Notes under the pieces: model-generated | Database searches by the model: none | Seen by the model: only the letters and a program-made list of their open reading frames with translations | What the model was told of the DNA's origin: nothing | NCBI GenBank assembly: GCA_963824095.1 | Contig: CAWGNS010000005.1 | Location: 124,001-188,000 of the forward strand | Reading direction: 5' to 3' | Length of the DNA: 64,000 nucleotides | DNA from: JBBDWJ01 sp963824095 | GTDB taxonomy: Bacteria > Acidobacteriota > Terriglobia > Bryobacterales > UBA6623 | Translations under genes and position numbers: made by a program | In this document: piece after piece, positions 20,451-30,600 of the stretch | Layout of the letters: every line of letters begins with the position of its first letter | How positions within the stretch are numbered: position 1 is the first letter of the stretch

Positions 20451-21972
20451 GAACTCGCAAGACCTCCAGGTGCGCGCGGCTGAGCTCGCGCAGCTCGCCG
20501 ACCGTGATGCCGTCGGCCAGCTCGAACGCCTGGCCCTCGTCGCGCCGCGCCAGCAGCTCGATGACGTTCTCGAACGAGCGCGCCGCCTGCGCCGTCTCGC
20601 GTTGCTTCTGCTGCAACAGGCCGAGATGGTAGTGAGCCAGCACGAACTGGCGATCGAGATAGATCGCCCGCCGCAGCGCCCGGCGCGCTTCGAGGCCGGC
20701 CCCGGCGTGTTCCAGGATCAAGGCCTCGTAGAAGTGCGCCAGCGGATCGAGCCCGTTGTGGTCGAGCAGCTTGCGGCATTCGACCGCCGCCCGCCGCCAT
20801 TCGCCGCGGTCGGCGAGCCGGCGCACGGCGTCGATTCCAGAACCACCGCCGGCGGGCTTCACAGCGGCCGGCTTCACAGCGTCCGGAATCACAGCGGCGT
20901 TCAGCTTCGGCCCGGCGGCCTTCGCCCCGCGGCGCCAGGGCCTGGGAGCCCTTGCCTTCGGAAGCCCCGCCGCGTCGCCGGCGGTGGGCAAACCCGCCGC
21001 CGCGGCCAACGGCTCCAGGCCGGCAAGCCCGTTCGGCGGCGCCGGCGCGGTGTCCGCCAGCGGCTGCAGGGGCCCGGCCGGCAACGGCTTTTGGTACACC
21101 GCGGTGCCGTGCTCGCTCACCACCCGGAACTCGCGGAACCAGTCGGGCGCCGACTCGGCGTGCCCCACCACCAGCCAGCCGCCGTCGAGCAGCGAGGCGC
21201 GCAATCGCGCCACCACCGCGGCAATCACCGGCGCGTCGAAATAGATCATCACGTTGCGGCAGACAATCAGGTCGAAGCCGAACAGATCGTTGGCCAGCGA
21301 CGGGCAGTGGTGCTTCACCAGGTTGTGGTAGCGGAACGTCACCTGCCGCTTGAGATCGTCCGCGATCACCCACGATTTGCCCAGTTGCCGGAAATAGCGC
21401 CGCTGCAAGCCTTGCGGTACGCCCCGGAAGGCCCAGTTCTCGAAGCGGCCTTCGCTCGCCCGGGCCAGGAACTGGCGGTTGATGTCAGTGCCCAGTACGC
21501 TCACGTCCCAGCCGGCCGTGCGGTCGTCGAACTCGCGCAGCAGGATGGCGATCGAATACGGCTCGGCGCCGGTGGAGCAGCCGGCGCTCCAGATGCGCAG
21601 CCGCCGGCTGGTCTGGTTGCGCGCCAGGATGTCGGGGATCACGGTCCGCCGCAGCGCGTCGAACTGCTCGGTGTGCCGGAAGAAATAGGTCTCGCCGATG
21701 GTCAACTGCGCAATCAACGCGTCCAGCTCCTGCGCGCCGCCCTCGGAACCGTGCAACACGCTCAGATAGGCGCGGCAATCGGGCACGTCCAAAGCCTCCA
21801 GGCGCCCCGCGATGCGTCGCGCCAGATCCTCGTCCTTATCGCGAAAATAGGCCAGCCCCGTCGACTCGATGACGTGGCTCTTCAGCAGCGCGTAGTCGGC
21901 GTCGGCGATTACCGCGCGGGTGGTCACCGCGTTGGGGGGCGCCGCGCTGGGGGTCGTCGCATGGGGAGTCAC
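20443..21972 (-). CDS. cheR: CheR methyltransferase with C-terminal TPR-like region (WspC-like)
   Basis: 509 residues from GTG 21972, overlapping the upstream CheW stop (GTGA). CheR N-domain (about 20-100, VIESTGLAYFRDKDEDLARR), SAM-binding methyltransferase domain (LRIWSAGCSTGAEPYSIAI, DVSVLGTDINRQFLARA, FDLIVCRNVMIYFD, GGWLVVGHAES), then a linker and a helical TPR-like tail (about 400-495, FYEALILEHAGAGLEARRAL). It methylates receptor glutamates. The TPR tail is the mark of WspC/FrzF-type CheR and may replace the missing pentapeptide in finding the receptor. Confidence 0.93.
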   Translation of the reverse strand: MTPHATTPSAAPPNAVTTRAVIADADYALLKSHVIESTGLAYFRDKDEDLARRIAGRLEALDVPDCRAYLSVLHGSEGGAQELDALIAQLTIGETYFFRHTEQFDALRRTVIPDILARNQTSRRLRIWSAGCSTGAEPYSIAILLREFDDRTAGWDVSVLGTDINRQFLARASEGRFENWAFRGVPQGLQRRYFRQLGKSWVIADDLKRQVTFRYHNLVKHHCPSLANDLFGFDLIVCRNVMIYFDAPVIAAVVARLRASLLDGGWLVVGHAESAPDWFREFRVVSEHGTAVYQKPLPAGPLQPLADTAPAPPNGLAGLEPLAAAAGLPTAGDAAGLPKARAPRPWRRGAKAAGPKLNAAVIPDAVKPAAVKPAGGGSGIDAVRRLADRGEWRRAAVECRKLLDHNGLDPLAHFYEALILEHAGAGLEARRALRRAIYLDRQFVLAHYHLGLLQQKQRETAQAARSFENVIELLARRDEGQAFELADGITVGELRELSRAHLEVLRVRA

Positions 21973-22457
21973 GGGCCCGGCTCCAGCTCCGCCAGATGCC
22001 GTTGCGCGGCACCGCGCAGCTCGGCGATGCGGCTGCGTTCCTGCGCGAGCAGCAGGCGCTCACGCGACAACAAATGGATCGGTGTGGCTGGCGGTTCCAG
22101 CCAGATCTCCGCCTCGGTGCAGTCGTTGAAGCAGTGGCCCGCCGGAACCGGCTTGAGGGTCGATTCCGAGGCCCAAACTACGTTATCGACACGTTCGGCC
22201 AGCAGCGCCAGCGAATCCGGCCGGCCGCGCAAGACGATCAGGGGCGAATACAGACCGAACGGCGCCGGCGAGCCCCCAAACAACCGCTCGAGCCGGATCA
22301 CGGGGATGGCCGTGCCGCGCAGATTGAGGAAACCTTCGACAATCGCGGGCAGCCCGGGCGGCCGGGCCAGACTGGCCATCAGCACAATCTCCTGGACCTC
22401 CTCGGCGCGGATCGCGCAGTGCTCGCCACGCAGTTGAAACACAAGCACGTCAGGCAT
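21969..22457 (-). CDS. cheW: CheW-like coupling protein, first gene of the chemosensory operon
   Basis: 162 residues from ATG 22457. The CheW fold runs from residue 3 (VLVFQLRGEHCAIRAEEVQE, then PAIVEGFLNLRGTAIPVIRL). A short acidic/arginine-rich helical tail follows (about 125-162). It heads eight genes joined by overlaps of 1-8 bp, so the promoter for the operon should lie in 22458-22861. It couples receptor and CheA. Confidence 0.9.
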   Translation of the reverse strand: MPDVLVFQLRGEHCAIRAEEVQEIVLMASLARPPGLPAIVEGFLNLRGTAIPVIRLERLFGGSPAPFGLYSPLIVLRGRPDSLALLAERVDNVVWASESTLKPVPAGHCFNDCTEAEIWLEPPATPIHLLSRERLLLAQERSRIAELRGAAQRHLAELEPGP

Positions 22458-22861
22458 TTGCGGATGGGACGGTTTCCCAATGGGGATATCGGCATCGGGC
22501 AGACGATCCTTGAGCCTTGGTCGGCTACGGCCAAAGCCGGAGCCGGCTTACCCCGCTGCGGAAGACAGTTCAGGACCGGCGGCGGCGCCGTTTGCTGCGC
22601 GGCTGGGGTGTGGCGCGGGCCTCCGGCCGGCCGGTCGGCCTTCCGGGGGCCGACGTTTCCTTCTACATCGGGGGACCGGAACAATCGGGTGAGAGGGGAA
22701 ACCGCCAAGAAAGGCCGGCCTGCAGGTCGGCCCTGCCGGCCGGAGGCCCGCGCCACGGCGACGTTTTTGGCCTCTGTGGCTTTGGACCCCGCAGGCGCCC
22801 CGGCCTGGAGGTTTTGGGATTTTGGGCCTTTGCCCGGGACGGGCTGGCGGCTCGAACGCCG
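22458..22861. other. Intergenic region with paired repeat elements; promoter region of the che operon
   Basis: 404 bp between two minus-strand operons. It holds two inverted copies of a 22-bp repeat with hairpins (22610-22655 and 22713-22756, listed separately). No gene is supported. Promoter for the minus-strand chemosensory operon is expected in the part nearest 22458, but no clear hexamer pair was found. Confidence 0.5.
22610..22756. repeat. Inverted pair of an intergenic hairpin-plus-tail repeat
   Basis: A 22-bp tail containing CGGAGGCCCGCGCCAC occurs at 22735-22756 (+) and, exactly reversed, at 22610-22631. Each tail is preceded (in its own direction) by a stem-loop: GGCCGGCC-TGCA-GGTCGGCC at 22713-22732, and a GTCGGCC/GGCCGAC stem at about 22633-22655. 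The same 22-bp tail after a hairpin recurs at 55027-55070. Confidence 0.75.
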
Positions 22862-23491
22862 CTAGAGCTGGATGATGCCGCGGCGGACGGCGATCGCCAC
22901 CGCCTGAGTGCGGTCGCTCGCGCCCAGCTTCTCCATCAGATGCTTGACGTGCACCTTCACCGTTTCCTCGGAGATGAACAACCGCTCGGCGATGTCGCGA
23001 TTGCGGTTTCCGCCGGCCAGGTGCTTGAGCACTTCGACCTCGCGCTCGGTCAGCGCTTCCTCGCTCAGATGCTCTGCCACGTGGGCGGCGATTTCCGGCG
23101 GCAGGCGCTTCTTGCCGGCGTGAACCTGCCGGATGATATCGACCAGGTCCTTGGGCGGCATGCTTTTCAACATGTAGCCGCGCGCGCCGCCTTCGAGCGC
23201 CCGCCGGATCTCGACGTCGCCTTCGAAGGTGGTCAACATGATCACGCGGGCTTCGGGAAACTCGTTGCGAATCGCGATCAGCGAGTCGATGCCGCTCATG
23301 TCGGGCAGCCGCAGGTCCATCAGGGTGACGTCGGGGCGGTGCTCGCGGAACTTCTGGATGGCTTCGCTGCCGCTGGAAGCCTGCGCCACCATCGTCATGT
23401 CGGTCTGGTTGTTGATGATGGCGGTGATCCCCTCGCGCAACAGTGGATGGTCGTCCACGCTAAGAACTCGAATCGGCATCGTTTCGCTCAT
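22862..23491 (-). CDS. NarL/FixJ-family response regulator (REC + LuxR-type HTH)
   Basis: 209 residues from ATG 23491 (a second ATG at 23479 also fits). Receiver: VLSVDDHPLLREGI, phospho-Asp in VTLMDLRLPDMSGID (near 60), switch in VIMLTTFEGD, Lys in GYMLKSMPPKD. The LuxR-type DNA-binding domain at about 145-205 reads LTEREVEVLKHLAGG, RDIAERLFISEETVKVHV. Its start lies 32 bp inside the propeller kinase gene, so the two form a cognate pair. Targets are likely the receptor/hydrolase genes of its own operon (inference). Confidence 0.93.
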   Translation of the reverse strand: MSETMPIRVLSVDDHPLLREGITAIINNQTDMTMVAQASSGSEAIQKFREHRPDVTLMDLRLPDMSGIDSLIAIRNEFPEARVIMLTTFEGDVEIRRALEGGARGYMLKSMPPKDLVDIIRQVHAGKKRLPPEIAAHVAEHLSEEALTEREVEVLKHLAGGNRNRDIAERLFISEETVKVHVKHLMEKLGASDRTQAVAIAVRRGIIQL

Positions 23492-26400
23492 CGGATTCCC
23501 TCACAATCGGCGTATCTTGGAAGCGGCCGCCAGCCGCCGCGGCGTCGGATTCCCTGGCGCGCCCCGACAAACGCCACAGCCAGCGCAGCGGCCCAGGCGA
23601 GGCCCCCGCCGGAAAGGCCACGTGTCCGGGGACCGACAGCTCGACTTCGGTGCCGGCCGCCTGCCCGCTCCAGACGCTGAGCCGGCCGCCGATCCGCTCC
23701 GCCCGTTCGCGCATGCCGGGCAGTCCCCAGTGTCCGTCGCGCCCCTGCTGCAACACCTTGGGATCGATGCCGCGGCCGTTGTCGCGAACCAGACAGCGGA
23801 AGCGGCGGGCCGCGTACTCGATCTCGACTTCGATATTCTTCGCGCCCGAGTGGCGGAAGGCGTTGACGATCGCCTCGCGCCCGATGCGGTAGACCTCGTC
23901 GCGCAGCATGGGGTGCAGCGCGCGCAGCCGGCCCTCGACGATGACGCGGAATTCGATCTCGTCGTCGACCGGCAGATCCTGGCTCACCCGCGAAAACGCC
24001 TGCTCCAGATCGAGCGATTCGGCGCCCGGCGAGCGCAGTCCGCGCAGCGCGTTGCGGCCTTCGTCGATCACCTGCCCCATCAGTTGCAGGACGCGATTGA
24101 GCTGCGTCCGCGCCGGCGAGTCCTCGGGCACCTCGTCCGACACCAGGTGAAGCTGCATCGAGGCGCTCAGGAACCCCTGCAGCAAGGTATCGTGCAGTTC
24201 CTGAGCGATGCGCGTCCGCTCGGTGAGCCGCTCCTCGAAGCGAACGTTCAAGCGGTGGGTAAGCTGCAGCAGCCGCAAGCGGTAGAGCGCCGCGACCGCG
24301 CCGGCCAGCGCCAGCACGAGCGCCAGCCGAAACCACCAGGTTTGCCACAGCGCCGGTTCGACCTCGAACGCGACGTCCTCTTCCGCGCCATTCCAGACGC
24401 CGTCGGGGTTGCTGGCGATCACGCGAAATCGATACGCACCCGGAGTGAGGTTCGTGTAGATCGCCTCGCGGGTCGTCGACGGCGCGCTCCAGTCGTGATC
24501 GAACCCGTCGAGCCGGTAGCGAAACTGCACCCGCTCGGGGACCGAAAGGCTCAGGCCGGCGAAACCGAACATGACCCGTTGACTGCGGGCCGGAACGCGC
24601 ACGCCGCCGCGCAGGCTAACCGGCGAGCCATCGGCCGAAAGCGTCTGGATGTGGACGATCGCGGGCGGCGCAGTGCCGCGGAGCCGTCCGGGATTGACCA
24701 CCGAAAGGCCGCGATTCATCGAAAACCAGATCCGCCCCAGCCCGTCGGTGACCACCGAAGGTTGGCGCTTGACGCCTTCCACGCCTTGCAGGCCGTCGGC
24801 CAGCCCGTACTCGTGTACGTCGTCGTCGGCCAGTTCCCCCGCCAGCAGTTTGTCGCGCTGCACCTGCAACACATGGTCGAGCGTGGCGATCCAAAGCGAT
24901 CCGTTGCCGTCTTCGGCCATCCCCAGGATCTGTTGCTGCAGCGCGTCGGGTACGCGCGGCGCAACCGGGGCGGCGCCCGCCTTCAGGAAAGCCAGGCCCG
25001 CCGCCGTTCCAATCCAGATCACTCCGGCGGAATCCTGCAATAGGCAATTCAGATTGTCGGAAGGCAGGCCGTCGCTGGCCTTGTAGACGCGCCAGCGGTT
25101 GCCCGACAGCGCGCTCAAACCATTGGGCGTCGCAAACCACATCGTGCCGTCGGCGCCTTCGAGAATGGCGGCCACCGTGTTCGACGACAGCCCGTTGGCG
25201 GCGGTATAGGTCGTGAACCTGCCGTTGTGGAAGCTACTAACGCCGCCGCTCAGGGTTCCCGCCCACACGGTGCCGTCGCGGTTTTCGTGTACCGCGTAAA
25301 CGCTGTTTTGGGCAAGGCCCTCGGCCCGCGTGTAGGTCGCGGCTTCGAACGAGCCCGCGCCCAGCCGTAAACGCGTCAGCCCGCCGCGCTGCCGGCCGAC
25401 CCACAACTCGTCTTGTCTCCCGTCCAGCGAATAGACCACATCGGAGTCCAAGCCTGCCTGGGTGACGCGTCCGATCTGGCCATTGCGCATCCAGTACAGC
25501 CCGCCGTCGATCGGCGCGAACCAGGTACGCCCCTCCCCATCGACATACAGCGGGCCGTTGCTGTCGGACGGCAAACCCTGGGCGGCGGAATAGGTCACAA
25601 ATACGCTGTCGCGCAGCCGTTCGATGCCGCCGGCGCTGCCGATCCAGATGCTGCCCTCGCGGTCCTCGAACAGGGCGGTGACGGCTTCGTTGGGCTCGCC
25701 GGCGGCGTCGGCCAGCGATGCCACGCCCTGCGCGTTGAGCCGCAGCAGCCCGCGCGAATTGGTGCCGACCCAGACGTTGCCGTCGCGGTCGCCGGCCATC
25801 GCCAGCGCGCGCGGCTGCCGCAGCGCGTCGGGCATCGCCGGTGTGGTGAGCCGCGCGCCGTCCCAGACGGCGATACCGCGGTCGGTGCCGACCCACAGCT
25901 TTCCCTCGGCGGCGGGCAGCAGGCAGTTGACCTTGCTGTCGGGCAGGCCGTCGCTCACGGCGGAAACCTGGTCCCCGCGGACCCGGAACAGGCCCGCGTC
26001 GCGCGTCCCCATCCACAGGTCGCCGTCGGTGGTCTGAGCCATCGCGATCACCGGCGAACGCGCCAGCGGCGTGGCGGCCGCGAGGGTCTGGAATTTGCCG
26101 GCGTGGTAGCTCAGCGCGCCGTTTTCCAGCCGCGCCACCAGCAGGCCGCCGTCGTTGCCGCGGCAGATTACGGTGACGTTCGAATAGGGCATGCCCAGCG
26201 TCGACATGGCGTTTTCAAAAACCCCGCCGCGGTAGCGCAGCAAGGTCGGGCCCACCAACCGCACCCACAGGTCGCCGGCGTCGTCGGATGCCAGCCCCAG
26301 TACGCCGCTCAGCGGCCCCGAACCCGAGTCGATCAGCCGGAAGCTGAAGCCGTCGAAGCGAATCAGGCCGGCTTCGGCCCCGATCCACAAATAGCCGTCG

Positions 26401-26597
26401 GGAGTCTGCGTCATCGCATAGACCGGCCCGCGCGGAAACCCCTGCTCGCGGCCCCAGCGGTCGCGGATATACTGCGACATCGCCCGCGCCGGATCGACCG
26501 CCCGCGCCGGCTGCACGAAAAACGCCGCTGCCGTCAACAGCCAGAACAGCGCGCGGCGCGCGTCCAGGCGATCACGGAAGATACTCGAACTTCTCAA
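23460..26597 (-). CDS. Two-component propeller sensor kinase (Reg_prop, Y_Y_Y, HisKA_3, HATPase)
   Basis: 1045 residues from TTG 26597, giving a signal peptide (RRALFWLLTAAAFFVQPARA). About 14 periplasmic propeller repeats follow, with signatures such as DGYLWIGAEAGLIRFDG, GNVWVGTNSRGLLRL and GTVWAGTLSGGVSSF. A Y_Y_Y domain comes at about 670-745 (QFRYRLDGFDHDWSAPS), one membrane helix near 755-775, then HisKA_3 with the phospho-His in RIAQELHDTLLQGF (near 802) and a HATPase (GREAIVNAFRHSGAKN, VRDNGRGIDPK). This class binds oligosaccharides in other bacteria. It overlaps the hydrolase gene by 26 bp and the regulator gene by 32 bp. The TTG start is the only one that keeps the whole signal peptide; a nearby CTG/GTG start is possible. 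Confidence 0.93.
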   Translation of the reverse strand: MRSSSIFRDRLDARRALFWLLTAAAFFVQPARAVDPARAMSQYIRDRWGREQGFPRGPVYAMTQTPDGYLWIGAEAGLIRFDGFSFRLIDSGSGPLSGVLGLASDDAGDLWVRLVGPTLLRYRGGVFENAMSTLGMPYSNVTVICRGNDGGLLVARLENGALSYHAGKFQTLAAATPLARSPVIAMAQTTDGDLWMGTRDAGLFRVRGDQVSAVSDGLPDSKVNCLLPAAEGKLWVGTDRGIAVWDGARLTTPAMPDALRQPRALAMAGDRDGNVWVGTNSRGLLRLNAQGVASLADAAGEPNEAVTALFEDREGSIWIGSAGGIERLRDSVFVTYSAAQGLPSDSNGPLYVDGEGRTWFAPIDGGLYWMRNGQIGRVTQAGLDSDVVYSLDGRQDELWVGRQRGGLTRLRLGAGSFEAATYTRAEGLAQNSVYAVHENRDGTVWAGTLSGGVSSFHNGRFTTYTAANGLSSNTVAAILEGADGTMWFATPNGLSALSGNRWRVYKASDGLPSDNLNCLLQDSAGVIWIGTAAGLAFLKAGAAPVAPRVPDALQQQILGMAEDGNGSLWIATLDHVLQVQRDKLLAGELADDDVHEYGLADGLQGVEGVKRQPSVVTDGLGRIWFSMNRGLSVVNPGRLRGTAPPAIVHIQTLSADGSPVSLRGGVRVPARSQRVMFGFAGLSLSVPERVQFRYRLDGFDHDWSAPSTTREAIYTNLTPGAYRFRVIASNPDGVWNGAEEDVAFEVEPALWQTWWFRLALVLALAGAVAALYRLRLLQLTHRLNVRFEERLTERTRIAQELHDTLLQGFLSASMQLHLVSDEVPEDSPARTQLNRVLQLMGQVIDEGRNALRGLRSPGAESLDLEQAFSRVSQDLPVDDEIEFRVIVEGRLRALHPMLRDEVYRIGREAIVNAFRHSGAKNIEVEIEYAARRFRCLVRDNGRGIDPKVLQQGRDGHWGLPGMRERAERIGGRLSVWSGQAAGTEVELSVPGHVAFPAGASPGPLRWLWRLSGRARESDAAAAGGRFQDTPIVRESDERNDADSSS

Positions 26598-27624
26598 CGA
26601 TCACCTCGGCCCCGTGCCGCAGCGGATTGCTCTGGTTCGCGTAAACATACAGGTTGATGTGGACCGACTCGCCGCCCGGCGAGGGCACCCCCGAAGTAAA
26701 GGTGTGGTCCGCCACCTCCGGGCGTCCGCCCGGCGCGGCTCCGCGTTCGGTCTTGAACGAGAGCCGCCCCGGCTCCCAGACGAACGAGTGCGTCAGAAGC
26801 CCCGCCGGCGCCATGAATCGAATCACGTTCGCCGGAACGTAGTACGGCTGGATCACATACTGCGCATTCTTGCTCGCGGTCTCGCCCCAGCGGCTGACCT
26901 CGATATCCACCTCGCGCGGCGGGCCTCCCTCGTCCCAGGTGAAAATGCTGAACACGGCCGCCGGCTCCAACCGCGAGATGTCGCTCACCACGAAGCGATA
27001 GGAGCCGTAGCCCAAGCTGACGGCCAGGTTCACCTCGGCGCAGGTCCACTCTTCGCCGTGCTTGGCGATGCGCAGGTGCAGGAAGCCGTTCTTGTCGGTC
27101 CAGACGTTGGCGGGGTCGTAGGAGTTGCGGGTGCCGCCGCGGTCGCTGGCATCCTGGCGGACTTCCCATTGGTAGCCGCTGAAGGCGATCGTCTTGACGG
27201 CGGGGTGCGCCAGCTTCGAGCTGTCGACCGTAGCTATCGCGGCGATCGCGCCGCCCCTTTTGGGAAGCGTCTCGGCCGTGGTCGGGGGGTGGTAGCCGGC
27301 CCCCACCAGCAGCGCCGCATAGGCCGAGCCGGGGTGCGTGAAGCTCTTCCAGGAGGAGTCGGCTTGAATCTTCGTAAACGGCTTGTCGGCGGTAGGCTGC
27401 ACCCACCATAACCCGGCGCGGGCGAACAGCACCAGCCGCTGGCCCGGCCGGGCGCCCCGCACGCGGCCCTCGATCGGGTTGAGTTTGTCGGGACTGCCCT
27501 GCCCCGCCGGTGGAAGTTTCGTGAACTCGATCGTGGGTTCGGCCGCGGGCTGCGGCGTTCCTTGGCATCCCGGCAGAATGCAGAGCAGACCAACCACGCC
27601 CCGCGCTATCCAGCGTTCCCTCAA
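26572..27624 (-). CDS. GH16-like (concanavalin A-like) glycoside hydrolase lipoprotein
   Basis: 350 residues if started at TTG 27624; an in-frame start at 27678 would overlap the receptor gene by 44 bp. The N-terminus MRERWIARGVVGLLCILPGC is a lipoprotein signal with a lipobox Cys. Residues about 30-140 may be a carbohydrate-contact domain. The C-terminal jelly roll carries the GH16 catalytic signature ExDxE as E238-V-D240-I-E242 (codons at 26899-26913), so it should cleave or transglycosylate a beta-glucan- or galactan-type polymer with retention. The exact substrate cannot be read from sequence. It sits between the TonB receptor and the propeller kinase, which fits an enzyme that makes ligands for both. 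Confidence 0.78.
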   Translation of the reverse strand: MRERWIARGVVGLLCILPGCQGTPQPAAEPTIEFTKLPPAGQGSPDKLNPIEGRVRGARPGQRLVLFARAGLWWVQPTADKPFTKIQADSSWKSFTHPGSAYAALLVGAGYHPPTTAETLPKRGGAIAAIATVDSSKLAHPAVKTIAFSGYQWEVRQDASDRGGTRNSYDPANVWTDKNGFLHLRIAKHGEEWTCAEVNLAVSLGYGSYRFVVSDISRLEPAAVFSIFTWDEGGPPREVDIEVSRWGETASKNAQYVIQPYYVPANVIRFMAPAGLLTHSFVWEPGRLSFKTERGAAPGGRPEVADHTFTSGVPSPGGESVHINLYVYANQSNPLRHGAEVIVEKFEYLP

Positions 27625-27634
27625 GGCAATTTCG

Positions 27635-30600
27635 TCACCAGTCGGCGCGCACACCGAACTGAATCTTTCTGGGCGCAAACCAGTCGCTGGCGCCGACCAC
27701 CTGCCCGAACAGGGGGTTGGCGGTGTTGGTCTGGATGTTGCCCCACAACGTACGGTTGAAGGCGTTCAGGAACTCGGCGCGAACCTGCACCCGCAGCGAT
27801 TCCACGGGTTGGAAGTTTTTCTGCACGGCCATATCGTCGGAAAGTTCCCACGGCCCGCGCAACTGCGATAAGCGGTAGGAGGTATTGCCGCGCTGATAGC
27901 GGCCGATCGATGTCGGATTGACGAACAGCGACGTATTGACGTAGCGGTTCGCCTCGCCGGGCTGATTGATGCGGCTCATGTCGATATCCGCCGAGTCCCA
28001 GCCGGCCGTCAGCGCTTCGCCGTCGGGGTTGATCGCGAAACCGGGATTGGTAGCGAAGTTGCTGTTGGGCGTGCCCGAGCCGCTGATCCCCAGCGGCGAG
28101 CCGCTGTTGTAGTTGCCGATGTATTGCACGGTCCAGCCGCCCAGCACGAGATCGAGCACTCCCGCTGCATTCGATCCGAATCGCCGGCCCTTGCCAAACG
28201 GCAGATCGTACTGCACCGCGATCTTGAAGGTGTGCGTGCGGTCGGCGTCGGAAATCGACTTGTTGAGCGACTGGTTGTAGTAGTCCGCCGGCCGGCCGCT
28301 GTTCATCCCCCAGGTATCTCCAAAGGCGGACTGCACGTTGTCGATCGATTTCGAGAAGGTGTAGTTCGATAGGAAATTCAGGCCGCCGGAAAAGCGTTTG
28401 TTCAACTGGATCTGCAGCGCGTGGTAGGTTGAAAACCCCAGCGGGCTGAACGCGCTCTTGATCTCGTTCCAGGCCATCATCTGCGGGTAGGGTAATAGCG
28501 TCTGATAGGCCGGCACCCAGATGCCCGCATCGCCGAACGGATAGCGTCCACCCGCCGCCGCGACTGCGGCGGGAATTTCCGCCTGACTGGTGACGCCGGC
28601 GCCGAGTGCATCGCCGAGGGCGAGATACTTCGGGTCGAGCTGATCCAGGCGGCGCAGCTCGTTAGCCTGGATGGCGGTGCTCTTCGAGCCGACGTAGCCG
28701 ACGTCGAGCACGATCTGGTAGCCCAGCTCGCGTTGCAGGTTGAAGTTCCATTGCTGCGTGTAACCGTTCTTGCCGCTGTTGGGGTCGTAGCTGACAATGC
28801 CCCACACGCCCGGCGATCCGTTCGCCAGCGAAGCGTTCTGCGGCAGATCGCGAACCACCCCGGGATAGGCATTCGACCAGTTCCACGGCGAGTCGTAGTC
28901 GATGCTCGAGCTGATGCGGTTTTCCTGGCCGAAGCCCGCCGTCTGTCCCCACGGCACGCCCGACCAGCCGTTGCCGTTGCGCGCCAGGTAGAAAATCCCA
29001 TAGCCGCCCCGCAGCGCCGTTTTCGGCGTCAACTGATACGCAAAGCCGATGCGCGGCGAAAAGTCGCGGCGATGGTTGGGCGCGAAGGTGCGGCGCTCGT
29101 CGCTAGCGAATTCCATGGCGCCCGCAAAGCCCCACAGCGGGTCGACCAGCGCCGTGTTCCAGTTACCCAACCGGTTGTACTGCTCCACCGGCAGCGGCTG
29201 GTAATCCCAGCGCAGGCCGACGTTCAAGGTCAGCCGGCTGGTGGCGCGAATGTCGTCTTGCACGAACAGCGCCAGGTTCAGAAACCGCGAGCCGGTGGGA
29301 GTCGGCGTCGGCACGTTGGCGTCGGCGACCTGGCCCAACAGCATGCTGGCGAAACCGTTGCCGGTGTCGGTGAACCCTTGCAGCCCGGTTTGCGCCTGGC
29401 TGAAGTTGATGGCTGCCGGGCCGTTGTCCGTTCTCCAGCGCAGATAGGAGCGGCGGCCATCGACCCCGGCCCGCAACGAGTGCCGGTTGTGGATCCACGA
29501 AACCGTATCGATGATCTGAAAGTTCTGACCGGCGCCAAAATCGTTCGTCTGGAACCCGAGCTTCGGGTAATTGACCAGGTAGTTGTTGGATCCGAAGTTG
29601 ATCTCGGGATAGTTGAAGTCCTTGGCCAGCCCTTGCAGGCCGAGCGCCGCAACGCCGTTTTCGTCCAGGTGCGCCGACAGGCTCGGGTTGCGCTGGCGGT
29701 TGAAGCCCAGTTGCAGATGATTGAGCATCGTGGGCGAGATCGTCCAGTCGTAGCCGATGCGTCCGTACCAGCTCCGCACCCATTGCAACCGCGCGCGCGA
29801 CAGCGGTCCGCCCGAGGGGTCGTTGAAATCCCACACTCCGCCCTGATCGAGCAGCACGCGCGGCCGATCGACATAGACGAACGAGCCATTGATCTTGTGG
29901 TCGGCCGCAAGGTAGTGATCAAGCTTCACCGAAAACTGATTCTGCGTGAACCCGGCCTGATTGGAGACGGGGAAGAACGCGTTGTTGACGAGCGCCGCCT
30001 GCCCACCCGGCGACTGCACCGCCGGCGAATAGTGACCGCGAAAGATCGCGCCGAGCTTTTGCGCCGGCCCCGAGATCTGGCTCTGCGGGATCACATTGTT
30101 GGCATAGGGGTCGCGCACCATGCGCCCATCCATGATCGCGGTCGATGCCGGATCGTAGATGGCCCCCCGCAAGACGTTGCGGCCCAGCGCGTCCTGGCCG
30201 ATCACCTCGCTGCTCAGCAGCCGGCTGAGGTCGCCGCTCCAGAACTCATCGAGCGGCACGCTCACCGTCGGCGATCCGCCACCGGCGTAGGATTCCACGT
30301 AGCGCTCGTAAGCGACGTAGAAAAACGTGCGATTCTTCCCGTTGTAGAGCCCCGGCAGCAGCACCGGACCGCCCAGCGAGCCGCCCCAGTCGTTGCGCCG
30401 GTCACGCTGCCGCGGCCGGCCATAGAAGTTGTTCACGAACGAATTGGCGTCCATCCACTCGTTGTGAATCAGCCCCAGCGCCGAGCCGTGCAGCCGGTTG
30501 GTCCCCGACTTCAACACGAAATTGAATACGCCGCCGCCGGTGCGCCCGAACTCGGCGCTCATGCCCGAGGTTTGCACCTTGAACTCCTCGATCGCCTCCA

